From Blepharisma japonicum (taxonomy: Eukaryota; Ciliophora; Heterotrichea; Heterotrichida; Blepharismidae), in assembly GCA_949751835.1 (NCBI GenBank), contig CATKHK010000014.1, positions 1 through 64,000 of the forward strand: 64,000 nucleotides of DNA. Reading direction: 5' to 3'. Below the pieces are notes generated by a model that was not told where the DNA came from, ran no database searches, and saw only the letters and a program-made list of their open reading frames with translations. The position numbers and the translations under genes were made by a program. Shown here one piece after another: positions 26,201 through 35,703 of this stretch (position 1 is its first letter; each line of letters opens with the position of its first letter).

Positions 26201-29200
26201 TCCTGACTCAAGCCAAAAGAAACAATTACGCAAGTGATTAAAATCTACAGAATCAGGAGAATTTATAAATGATTTAACAATTTCTTTTGCTTCTTTTCTG
26301 AAAAAGCTGATCTTATTTATCAGTGAATTTAAACTTTCTTGATAAGAAGCAGAAACTAAATACTCTATATCAGGTATCTCCATTAGCAGACTGAATTCAT
26401 CAAATTTTGTTTCAATTTCAGCTATATTATTTGTCGCTTGATTATTAATAAATGATATCACATCATTATTAGTCTTTTCAAAGTATTGTTGATATACAGT
26501 AATAATTGATTGCAGAAATTCCTTTATTTCTAAATTTGGGATAAGAGAGTTTAATGAATGAGTATCATTAGCTGATTTTATCATTGAAATATTTTCCTTA
26601 AGAATTTCGATATCATATTTTTTAATATATCCTTTGTTTAATAGTGCAATTGATTTTTCACATCTTTGTCTTAAGCTTGAAATAAACTTATCTAAAAGAA
26701 GACTATATTTTTCTTCTAAGTAATTTAGATTCAAATGATCTAATGCAATTTCTAAATATTTCTTCGCTCGCAATAAAGTATTAGCAAAATCCTCAAAATT
26801 ATTATTATCCATATAAAATTCAGCAGAAGACAATAAGTTTTCAATAAGATTTATATATTCTTTGCAAAGACCTTTATAATGTGGAGTCACATCTTCAAAT
26901 GTTTTACTCAAAATTTTTGCATTATTTAATTGGGCCTTTAAAACATAAGAATCAATAGTATCAGATTTTAAGTTCAGATGAGCAAGGCTAAGCTTTGAGA
27001 CAATATTAACTACCATTGCTGCTGATGTTACAGTATCGCTTTTTAAATGGCTTTCCCTAATATTTTCTGATGCTTTTAGAGCATCGTAAATTTCTTTGTA
27101 AGCTTTTATATTATCATTATCCAAAGTTCCGTGTTTATCAAGAAAACTATTAAATTGAGTAACTGTTTTATTATATGTGTCATTGGTTGTTTTGATTACG
27201 GAATCAACGCAACTAATATATTGAGGCTCGAATTGTTTAAATAGGCTTGCTAGGTATTTAAGATCGTCCAATTTATATTTTATTATCTCATAATTCATTG
27301 AATTCAAGGCTTTTTCAATATCTTTTGAATAAACAGATACTTGTTGTTTTATAGACAAACGTGAATCTTCAGTTATAAAGCTATGGAAAGCATTTTTTGG
27401 ATCTTCTATTGGCTTTCTTTCCAATATTTTTTGAATCAATTCTTTTGGGTCATCTTTTAATGGGTCAATAGTTATAGCACCATTTGTGGTTTTATGTTTT
27501 ATATCATTTAAAATATGAAGAAATGCTTCATCAGGAATTTCAATTTTCTTGATAGCATTACTCACCAATCCATGTATATTAGAAGCGTCTTTCTTTTTAT
27601 ACTTTGTGAATGCATATGTAAATGAATTGCTATATTTATTGAAATCAGGAACAAGCCTTGCTAATGTATGAGTCAATTTCTTGACACCTTCAAATCTATC
27701 ACCTTCATACTTGCTACTTAATAAAATCAATGGTCTGACACTTCTGCATTTTTTAACGCACTCAACAATACTAATTGTGTTCGCCATATCAACTTCTGCT
27801 CCATTTGTATCCATTAACCCTGGGGTATCACATAGATAAATAATTTCTTCAGAATCTTTTATTTTTATTGGCACCAAAGTAATATATCTAGTCTCCGATT
27901 GGGCGTGCGATGAAATTGCTATGCTTTTTAATGTGGGATCTTTTACAGCAATAGCTTTGATATGCCTCACACCGTCTTCCAGAACTCTATCTAATTTGGA
28001 TTCACACAAAAAATGGGTTGTTGTTGATTTTCCTGAGCCTGTAATTCCAAATAGCAAAATAATATCTTTATTTTCTAAATATTCAGAATATTGAGCTGAT
28101 TTGCTGATTAAGCGAGAAAGTTCCTTTACATTAATAGGACGAATATGCTCTTTTAGTATTTTTTCTGTATCTTTAATTAAATATTCCCAGTTTTTATTTT
28201 CAAAATTTTCTTTAAAGCTAGTAATAAGGTTTCTTGGGAAGATTCCTTGAGTATTTTGATTTAGAAATTCAAGAAAATTCCTGAACTCTTTATAAGGATC
28301 TATTTGTTCAAGTTTTTGGTGGATATATAATATTGGATCAAGTTCATAGCTTTTATAATATGCATAACATAAAATACTTGTTAAAAATCTTTCAGCGCAG
28401 ATGGGAAGTGATGAAATATCGCCTAGCATCCCTTCAAGATGGTCTAGCTGCTTTGTATTTTCAATTTCCTTAGGATCTAAAATTATCATAGATTTTATGC
28501 TAATTTTTTTGTAAATAGAATTCAAATTTTCCAACTCAGCAAGTAATTTTTCTTCAATTTTTGCTTCTTCTAATCTTTTTCTTTTTATGCAAAAAGAAAT
28601 ATTTTCTTTCGTGTCAGCTATCATTTCTTCCAGCTTTTCAGGGTTTTCAATGTTGCATTTGCTTAAACCTTTCTTTAGCTCTTCTTCTAAATTTCCTTCC
28701 TCAAAATTATTTTCATTATGCCTATTTTTTTCATTCTCCTTTGCTGTTTTCATTTCTTCGTGCAATTGATGCAATCTTTCAAGACCTTTAAGTTTATTTT
28801 TTGCTTCTTCTTCATCTTCAATTCTTTTTTTTCTACGATAAAAAGCAATATCATCCTTCGTTTCTTCAATTTTTTCAGCTAGATTATTTATGTCATCAAT
28901 TTCGTAAAGCCTCAACAGCTCATTTATCTCCTGCTCATTTCTATTTTCTATATTATTTATTTGTAGATTTCTACGTTTTTCGTTTGAATCACTTTTATCA
29001 GGAGCTTCTTGAATTATTTCAAATGAATTTTCAATGTTTTCTTCTTTTGTAATTTCTATTTCTACGCTTAAAATCTCGTCATTATTACTAGGAATGCTTA
29101 ATCATGTTTTCAGAGGAATATTTGGGCTAAGGTCAATTAAAGCTGACCCTATCAATTTCTTTTCATGGAGAGCTTGCATATAAAAACTAAGCGTCAGCGA

Positions 29201-29404
29201 ATTAGACAGATCTGCATCAAATTGGATAGGACTGAGGTTGGAGATTTCAGACAAATCAAAGTTGGATGATTGGAAGATGAGCTGGGATGTAAGGGAATTA
29301 GTCAAAGTAAAACTGATTTCTGAAATTTCATTAGAATCTTCTTTTAACTTGAATTCAATTTCGTTGACCTTAAAGACAAGAAAAGAATTAATTCCACTGA
29401 TCAT
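20279..29404 (-). CDS. Giant-family copy C: C2-like / AIG1-like GTPase / SecA-like ATPase / vWA protein, full length
   Basis: An uninterrupted, intron-free frame of 3041 codons with TGA = Trp, ATG at 29402-29404, TAA at 20279-20281. Order: C2-like beta domain (1-125); two successive ~80-residue charged helical repeats (about 160-300); the PICAERFLTSILCYAYYK block; GTPase with GITGSGKS (453-460), DTPG (526-529) and TKYKKKD (600-606); ~1600 residues of helical sequence; a SecA-type motor with TGEGKS (2280-2285), the SecA signature DEVD (2381-2384), MGVTGT (about 2534), YGRGIDF and GRSARQG (about 2707-2713); and a vWA domain with MIDAS DATGSMS (2819-2825), GGQGNEA and LIGDKPP. SecA is known as a preprotein motor in bacteria and plastids; here the domain between DEVD and VTGT is short, so the classical substrate clamp looks reduced. 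The function is unknown. It may be a membrane-linked NTPase machine with a metal-dependent binding domain. Confidence 0.88.
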
Positions 29405-29884
29405 TTATAGGTAGACAAATTTTTCGGGAATTTCTCAATTAAAATATGGAAAATTAATTGATAAGTAATTCACGCTTATATTCAATCTATATATAAGGCA
29501 TATTTAGCATACAAGTTGATTTCAATATTTATTCACTTTGAATTTCATAAGAAATGCATGATTAGAGGCTTTAGTTTCCAAAGGGCAGCATTACGCTGTA
29601 ATAGAAATTTCACTAAAAAAATTTATAAATTTCAATTTAAAGCATTTATTAAACATCTTTTCTTAAAATTTATGTTACCAAAAGGAAAGAAATGCAGTTA
29701 TCGAGAATTCAGCTAATAAAAGAATGGAAATCACTCTCATATAAAATAAAAATTAAAATTAATAAAATAGAGAATTTACTTTATAGAAATTAAATGTCTA
29801 TGATATATTATATATTGATACACATTTATGATAAAATAACATAATTTTTTTTTTGGATTTAAGTTATCATTAACAAACTATTTT
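29405..29884. other. Intergenic upstream of copy C
   Basis: Very AT-rich, no convincing gene. It holds the likely promoter of copy C. A 66-codon plus-strand frame at 29516-29716 has no supporting homology or composition. Confidence 0.4.
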
Positions 29885-30040
29885 AATTTTTGAGAACATA
29901 AAATCTAAAAATCAATTTATCAAATTTCGAATACTAAGAAACAAGATTATAATCCTGACCCAGGTTTTTTACAGAACTCTCCTCTCTAAGCATATCAAGA
30001 ATATTTTATTGAAAAAGTTATCAAGTTAATTCAAGCCATG
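29885..30040 (+). pseudogene. Relic of the 5' end of a third Sel1-repeat gene
   Basis: The stretch starting 'AACATAAAATCTAAAAATCA' and running through 'AAACAAGATTATAATCC' to 'AGAATATTTTATTG' matches the 5' end of the intact Sel1 gene (30860-30985), but the frame is broken and nothing of the repeat region survives. It suggests an extra round of duplication beside the intact gene. Confidence 0.55.
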
Positions 30041-30874
30041 CTAGAATTTCAAGATTGATTTAGGCTTTCCCTAAAATCCTAAATCCAAGCTATCCTAGTG
30101 CTCAGGAAATATTTAATATTAAAGAATCATTATGAATCTACAAAATTTTGAAAAATATCTGTACAAAAATAGTTAAAAATATGAGACTTCATGCAAGATC
30201 TATATGCTTTCAGTCAATGAAAGCTTCTCTGAAGAGGGCTTCTATTATATTTAATAAAGAAATGTCCATAGAGATGCTTTGCTGATTATTAAACATATAA
30301 CGTTTGTTTTATTGCTCTATGAAATAGTATAATTATAGCTGTTTTTTAGCAAGTTTTCAATATATTATAATCTTAAATTTCATATGCATTGCCTATATAA
30401 AACATATTAACTTTTTGAAACATAGAAATTATTATAAATAATTTATATTTAGAATTATCTACTCCCTCTTTAAAATGGGTAAATTTCAGTGCTTTGGGTA
30501 AATACTTCCTCTTAAAATAGAATTAAAAATTTATTTTTATAGGTAAAAATTTCAATATTTTTTAAAAAAATTACCCCTTAAATAAGATTTTATTATTCCA
30601 ATCTGAAAAGATCGAGAAAAGTACATTAGGCTGATTTGATTGGCTTATTAGCTCACTATTTCAAACAAAATGAATATTTAAAAATACATCAAGATAATAG
30701 TGTTCAAGTTTAATGAAAATTTGAAAATCAATGCATTTATAAAGAATTTATATTTTAAAAATGCAACTCTATCCTAATTCTTAAATAAATCAAAATAATT
30801 TCAATGTATATAAAAATTTTGGCTATTTTTAAATTTCTCAAATTAAATATTAAGGGGCATAAACTCTAAAAATA
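30041..30874. other. Intergenic, AT-rich
   Basis: No gene recognised. From about 30720 the sequence matches 17751-17914 upstream of the dead Sel1 gene, so the last ~150 bp are part of the duplicated cassette and probably hold the Sel1 promoter. Confidence 0.4.
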
Positions 30875-31396
30875 ATGAATCACACCTTTAATGCTGATAA
30901 ACAAGATTTTAAATCCCACTCAAACTTTTTTCAAGACCCCTCCCCTCTGAACCTATCAAAATCATATTTTAAAGAAAATTTTATTTTACAAAATTTTTTA
31001 AAACAATCAGAAAGTGAAGAGGAAGAACAAGATAATGTTTACCCAGAAACCTCAAAAGTAGAGGAACCCTTATCATCAAGACAGTCCCTTATGATAAAAC
31101 GAGCAAAACTTCATTGCCTAGGACTTGATTATTTGCACGGAGAAAATGGTAGAGACTTGAACTTGACAAAGGCAAAGGAGCTTTTACTTGAAGCTGCTGA
31201 AATGGGGTGCACGGAATCAATGTACAGCATTGGAGTTTTTTATGTTGAAGGACTCTATGGGTATAGAGATAAAGATATAGGAATTGACTATTTACAAAAA
31301 GCAGCTGGATTGGGACATAAAAAGGCGAAGAAAAAGCTGAAAAGGGCTGGAGAGTTATCGCCAATTGAAATATTTAAGCTTTGTTTTGATAGCTAA
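30875..31396 (+). CDS. Sel1-repeat (TPR-like) protein
   Basis: ATG to TAA, 173 aa, no in-frame TGA. Residues 1-70 are polar and probably unstructured, with an acidic SESEEEEQD patch. Residues 78-160 hold two Sel1-like repeats: 'AKLHCLGLDYLHG' with 'AKELLLEAAEMGC', then 'SMYSIGVFYVEGLYG' with 'GIDYLQKAAGLGHKKAKKKL'. Sel1 repeats are protein-binding helical pairs, often in adaptor proteins of protein turnover or signalling. It faces the E2-like gene tail to tail 82 bp away, and both are duplicated with the giant gene, which hints at, but does not prove, a joint role. Confidence 0.8.
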   Translation: MNHTFNADKQDFKSHSNFFQDPSPLNLSKSYFKENFILQNFLKQSESEEEEQDNVYPETSKVEEPLSSRQSLMIKRAKLHCLGLDYLHGENGRDLNLTKAKELLLEAAEMGCTESMYSIGVFYVEGLYGYRDKDIGIDYLQKAAGLGHKKAKKKLKRAGELSPIEIFKLCFDS

Positions 31397-31478
31397 TACT
31401 TGCTTTTGCTAAGACTTCTTAAATGATTTTCTTTTTATATTCGTTTATATATCTATAATTAATTTATTTATAAAATGA

Positions 31479-31934
31479 TTAAATGGCATACTTAATTACA
31501 GCCTCTTTCACATAAACGTTATATTTCTCTTGATTTTCCTCATAAAATCGTAGCATTCCTTTTATCTCTGCTAGTTTCCATTTTGGCTGCCTTAAAAGCT
31601 CAATTATTCATATAAGTCCATCTTCTATATCTTTTTTAACTTCGTCGGGCATTTCTACCAGAATTTTTCCATCCTCGTTTATATTTGGGTGTATAATTTT
31701 TGTAAGGAACTGAAATTTGTAATTATAAAAAGTGTTTAATAGGGAAACTGAGATATAAAATATTCCACCTTCATATGGAGTTTCAGGAGGTCCTACGATC
31801 CCTGCAAGAAAAATCTGTTGCCATTTGCGATTATCTTTAGAAGCTGTTTTAAAGGCAAATATATCAGGCCTATGACTTTCTGCTATTTTTCTAATTGACC
31901 TCGAAACTTGACTACGATTATCATATTTATTCAT
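31479..31934 (-). CDS. E2-like (UBC-fold) protein without catalytic cysteine, unit 2
   Basis: ATG at 31932-31934 to TAA at 31479-31481, 151 aa with one in-frame TGA (Trp at the start of the C-terminal helices, 'GLIWIIELLRQPKW'). The frame is open further upstream but without an ATG; the chosen start matches the unit 1 paralogue. It has the E2 signature GPPETPYEGGIFYIS and TKI-x-HPNIN-x-DGKI, with ILVE in place of the active-site ICLD. The catalytic Cys is absent, as in UEV proteins such as MMS2, so a non-enzymatic ubiquitin- or partner-binding role is inferred. Confidence 0.82.
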
Positions 31935-32289
31935 AAATATAATAATAGTCTCTATATAATATTTTTTCAACAATCTTTAAATAAAAATATTTATGCTTTC
32001 TATTTATAGTAAAAACTGCCATGTATTGAACTTTGATTGATCTTAAGTAACGCTGCTTCACCTGCACCAATAAATCTAGCGGGATACAATCATCGGGCGC
32101 ACTTTCTTCCTCAAATTCCCTAATCCCATTGAGTATTTAACTGCAGGAGTTAAGGAATCAGGCATGCTATTTTAATTATATTCAGAGTGACCAATTTTCC
32201 CGATTTTTAAATAGTTTTATAACTCATGGAGGGAGTACGTATTTCATGTTTTTCACAGCTAAATATGCTAGAGCAAGTACAAAGTGAAA
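31935..32289. other. Intergenic
   Basis: No gene seen. Cassette homology ends at about 31975; beyond it the sequence is unique in the window. It contains the start region of the minus-strand E2-like gene. Confidence 0.4.
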
Positions 32290-33250
32290 GTAATATTCTT
32301 TTGTGATTTAGAAAAATTGCTCAATATTCATAAAAGCATCAGTTTTAGGTCAATGTTTATTATAGATTCCAAAGAAATTGAAAAACAAAAGCAAATCAAT
32401 TTTCTCGAAAAAATGCCAACTGATATTTTATCTGTGCCTAATTGTCGAGAAAAGCATCTCACAAGCATGTTATGTTTCGCTTATTATAAAAGCTTTAATT
32501 TTGATTTAGCATTAGAGATAAAATTAAAATTGCTATGTCTTCAACCCATCTTCTCAAATCTTGCTATGTTTGAAGCCTGACTTCGGTCTTAAGCCAATGC
32601 TAGATCGTGGAGAGGTGTTTAAGGTCTTATTGTGTTTGGATATGGCTAAATTATTGATATTTTCTGTATTAGCTTCGTCGAATTTATAGTGAATCCTTTA
32701 AATTATTCTATATTTTCAGTACAAAGCAGTATCAGTAATTTTACTGCATTAGACATACACCAAAAATTGAGTCTATAGATTCTTATAGGAATTTTGCAAT
32801 TTTAATGAATATTTAGACCAAATAGCAAAGGGGACCTTCCTAGAAAACTTATTTCCAGTTTTCGTGAAAATTTTAATAACCAATTCTGGGACAAATTAAT
32901 TATTGCTACAGAAGAAATTTTAAAACAATATATCCAGCCTGTTATAAAGGAGCTTTCCCGTTTGTCATTAAATCAACTCAACATTTGAAAATCTAGAAAA
33001 TAAAGATATTGCTTTGCTAATTGGTGTAACAGGTCCAGGGAAATCAACAACAGCTCATTTTTTGTGCCACAGCGGGATAGCATGGATTTTATGGGGAATA
33101 AAGATTTATTTTAAAAATTATTTAATTCTAGAGTAAACTCTAAAACTGAAGGTGATAGATTTGAAGGAGTTAAAAACCTGGCTCGTAATTTGCCCATACT
33201 TCTTCCTGACTTTGATAAATATTATATAAGATTATTTAAAAAATTATATA
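32290..33250 (+). pseudogene. Broken plus-strand fragment of the giant-family GTPase region
   Basis: The translation follows copy C residues ~295-480 in pieces: 'ISFRSMFIIDSKEIEKQKQ' and 'HLTSMLCFAYYKSFNFDL' (32338-32515), then after ~245 unrelated bases 'RKLISSFRENFNN' (32844-32890), an ENKDIALLIGVTGPGKSTT P-loop (about 32997-33050, other frame), and 'NSKTEGDRFEGVKNLA' (33137-33185). Frameshifts, stops and missing blocks (the DTPG segment is gone) make it a pseudogene. Its orientation is opposite to copies A-C. Confidence 0.85.
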
Positions 33251-33285
33251 AGCATGATTATTTTTCAGAACCATGCGCTTAAATC

Positions 33286-33732
33286 CTATATTGCATACTT
33301 GCTTGTAGAATCTTTTACTAAATTAATGTATTTTCCTTCGTTTTCTCGACAAATTTGCAACATTTCTTTATTTTTGGTTAGCTCTCATCTTGGCTGCTTT
33401 AAAATCTCAATTATCAATTTTAGCGATTTTTCAACATCTACCCCAACTAAATAATCTTTTTCAACTAAAATTTCCCTATCATCACTTATATTTGGATGAA
33501 TAATTTTCGTGAGGAATTTTACTTGGGATTCTTTGAATCATTCATCAAAACTAACTCGAATAAAAAATATCCCATCTTCATATGGAGTCTCAGGCGGCCC
33601 TACAATCCCAGCTAGAAAAGTTTTAAAGAAAAGTGAGCTGTCATCTTCTGTTAAAATAAACATATCTTGATGCTGATTTTCTGATAATTTTCTAATTGAT
33701 CGATCAAAAGGACTTTCATTATTAGACACCAT
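33286..33732 (-). CDS. Divergent E2-like (UBC-fold) protein without catalytic cysteine
   Basis: ATG at 33730-33732 to TAG at 33286-33288, 148 aa, two in-frame TGA codons. It is a third, more divergent member: 'RSIRKLSENQHQDMF', GPPETPYEDGIFFIRVS, then FLTKIIHPNISDD and REILVEKDY in place of the active-site loop, so again no catalytic Cys. It ends in KYAI like its paralogues. It lies next to the GTPase relic, suggesting an older, inverted remnant of the cassette whose giant gene died while the E2-like gene stayed open. Confidence 0.72.
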
Positions 33733-34186
33733 AAGATAAGAAGTTAATCTATATAATTTTATATCTCCATACAATATAAGCTGCATGCCTCCAAGCAAAT
33801 CTACAATCATCAGCTCAAAACTCTTAATAAAAGTCTCAAAAAATCTGAATTGGGCTCAATAAGATGAAAACAAAGTTAAATTATTCAAACTCCTATACTT
33901 CTATAACTATTTTTGCATTTAAAATTGGATTGGAGCAATAATTTAATCACAATAAAGAAATTTGCACGGGTACAAAATCAAAACAATCAATCTTAAAAGT
34001 TAAATAACAGACCTGTAAAATTAATATTATTAATTATTCCCACTTATCGAATAGATTTCTTTCATATTAAAAATCAAATTAAAAAACAAAACAATTCTCT
34101 GATATAAATAATCTTTCTCAGTTTTTTATCCTTAATTTCACATCTATGATGCAATATATTTATAATTATTAAAAAAATTAGACGTT
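33733..34186. other. Intergenic, divergent promoter region
   Basis: It separates the minus-strand E2-like gene from the plus-strand compact gene cluster. AT-rich; no gene or repeat seen. Confidence 0.5.
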
Positions 34187-34882
34187 ATGGCAAAATCCCC
34201 ATCTCGCTTTTCTTATTCAAAAGCATTTAGAATGCCTCTTGAACGCAGTGACATTGGAGCTCGCAAATCTGCTGACTTCAGCTCTAAAGAAAAAACTAGG
34301 CGTCCAAATTTTAACAGCATCATAGATGACGCGATTTTATTAAAAACAGAATACAATGATTTACTCATTACAACACCTAATAAACCTACATCTCCTGCAC
34401 GTAAACTATTAGTTTCTCGTGCAGTTCAGCGTGTAGAAACTCAAAACTCCCCACGGCATAAAAAGGAATTTTCAATTGAAGATCCAACGGAAATTGAACC
34501 TCCCAGAAAAACTCCTGAAATGTACACAACAATAATAAAACAGACTTCCTCTAACTATAAAGAGCCTTATAAGCCTATTGAGGACCTAGAAAAACAATAT
34601 CAAGATTTGTATAAAGAATTCACTGAAAATGAATATAAAAGGAGCAAAATTTTAGAAGATTTATCTGACGAATTGCAAGGAATTAAAGGAAAATACCAAA
34701 AGCTCTTAACAGAAAGAGAAAATGAGAAAATCCACTGGGAGAAATACATAGCAGAATTAGAAAATCAGCTGAAAACGAGTGGAAATGATAGGGACAGCAT
34801 AGAAAGTGATATAGAAAATATTTCTAGGAGAATTGAGGTAGCTGGGAATAAGCAATTAATGTTGTTACAAAAGATTAAGTAA
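34187..34882 (+). CDS. Coiled-coil protein of unknown function
   Basis: ATG to TAA, 231 aa. Residues 1-115 are basic, Ser/Pro-rich and probably disordered (many Arg-Pro and Ser-Pro sites). Residues 125-231 form a clear coiled coil ('LEKQYQDLYKEFTENEYKRSK', then on to the end). No family motif is recognised. The layout, a disordered basic head and a coiled-coil tail, is common in ciliate basal-body and cytoskeletal proteins, and a ciliary gene lies 3 kb downstream, but function is unknown. Only 21 bp separate it from the next gene. Confidence 0.7.
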   Translation: MAKSPSRFSYSKAFRMPLERSDIGARKSADFSSKEKTRRPNFNSIIDDAILLKTEYNDLLITTPNKPTSPARKLLVSRAVQRVETQNSPRHKKEFSIEDPTEIEPPRKTPEMYTTIIKQTSSNYKEPYKPIEDLEKQYQDLYKEFTENEYKRSKILEDLSDELQGIKGKYQKLLTERENEKIHWEKYIAELENQLKTSGNDRDSIESDIENISRRIEVAGNKQLMLLQKIK

Positions 34883-34903
34883 TATATACTAGAATTTTAA
34901 TAA

Positions 34904-35668
34904 ATGGGAAGTGGATCAAGCAAAAAAAATAAACAAAAACGAGTAATTACTGCAAACATTCCTGAATTTCAGGATGTAGATCTGTGAAATTCAGTAAGTT
35001 ATTCACAGGAGCAGATGCCGATTCCAAGTGCACCGCCTTTATATACAGAACGAGATGAGCCTCAAGAATTTGCCAATATGTCTCCTCAAAAGAAGTCCGC
35101 TATACCTAGATCACTACAAGTTCCTCAAGAAAAATCCATAAAAGAAAATGAAGATCCTGATATTTTATTTGATGAAAATCCTGAAGGAAAAGAAATCCAA
35201 GCAAATCAGCCAGGAGATTTATCGTCAGTCCCAGAATTTTTTTCTCAAACCTGCACTTTGCAAGGAAAATGGATTTATCATATGGAATCATCTGAAATTG
35301 AATTCCCAGAACCCATAAGCAATCAAATTGAAAGAGATTTTATTTCAGGAAACATAAGAAGTAAATTTGATTTTTCAGGAAGCCAAGCCGAAATTTTATT
35401 TCAAGAATCTTTAATAACTCTAACGGGGATATCTGGAGAAAGATTGATTTATCCAATAAGTAGGGCAAGTTATCATAAAGAAAAATATTGGTGATATGCT
35501 AACGACCAAACTGCAAGGCCCATAATTAAAGAAATCGAAGAAATTTTAAACTTCACAGAATGAATTTTTTCTTATAGTTTAGATGGAGCAGTATATCAAA
35601 TCAATTTGCATAAAAAATGCATAATTGAGATGAAAACTGGGTTAATAAGAAATTTACTTATAGCATAA
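34904..35668 (+). CDS. Probable N-myristoylated protein with WWE-like repeats
   Basis: ATG at 34904-34906 to TAA at 35666-35668, 254 aa, three in-frame TGA codons. The N terminus MGSGSSKKNK fits an N-myristoylation signal (Gly2, Ser at position 6, following basic residues), suggesting membrane attachment. Residues 30-115 are low-complexity and Pro/Glu-rich. From about 117, 'GKWIYHMESSEIEFPEPIS' with 'IERDFISG' and 'SLITLTGISGERLIYPI' resembles a WWE domain. A second, shorter similar unit follows ('WWYANDQTARPIIKEIEEIL', then 'YQINLHKKCIIEMKTGLIRN'). WWE domains bind ADP-ribose chains or ubiquitin ligases. The assignment is from pattern only and moderately sure. Confidence 0.65.
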
Positions 35669-35703
35669 GCTAAAAATAAATATAATAGCCATTTATTTTG
35701 GAT

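Larger units (their letters stand above)
19486..31975. repeat. Tandem segmental duplication, unit 2
   Basis: Second copy of the cassette described at 8384-18900. This unit is the more complete: it holds full-length copy C, the intact Sel1 gene and the E2-like gene. Bases 19486-20278 are the 3' flank of copy C, matching 8400-9222 with many small indels, and hold no gene. Confidence 0.8.

Noticed and set aside
20279-29404. Plastid or bacterial contamination suggested by SecA motifs
   Set aside because: The frame uses TGA as Trp and sits among ciliate genes, in a fusion with eukaryote-style modules; no bacterial operon structure or ribosome-binding sites are seen.
29516-29716. 66-codon frame upstream of copy C
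   Set aside because: No similarity, no coding composition beyond AT-rich chance.
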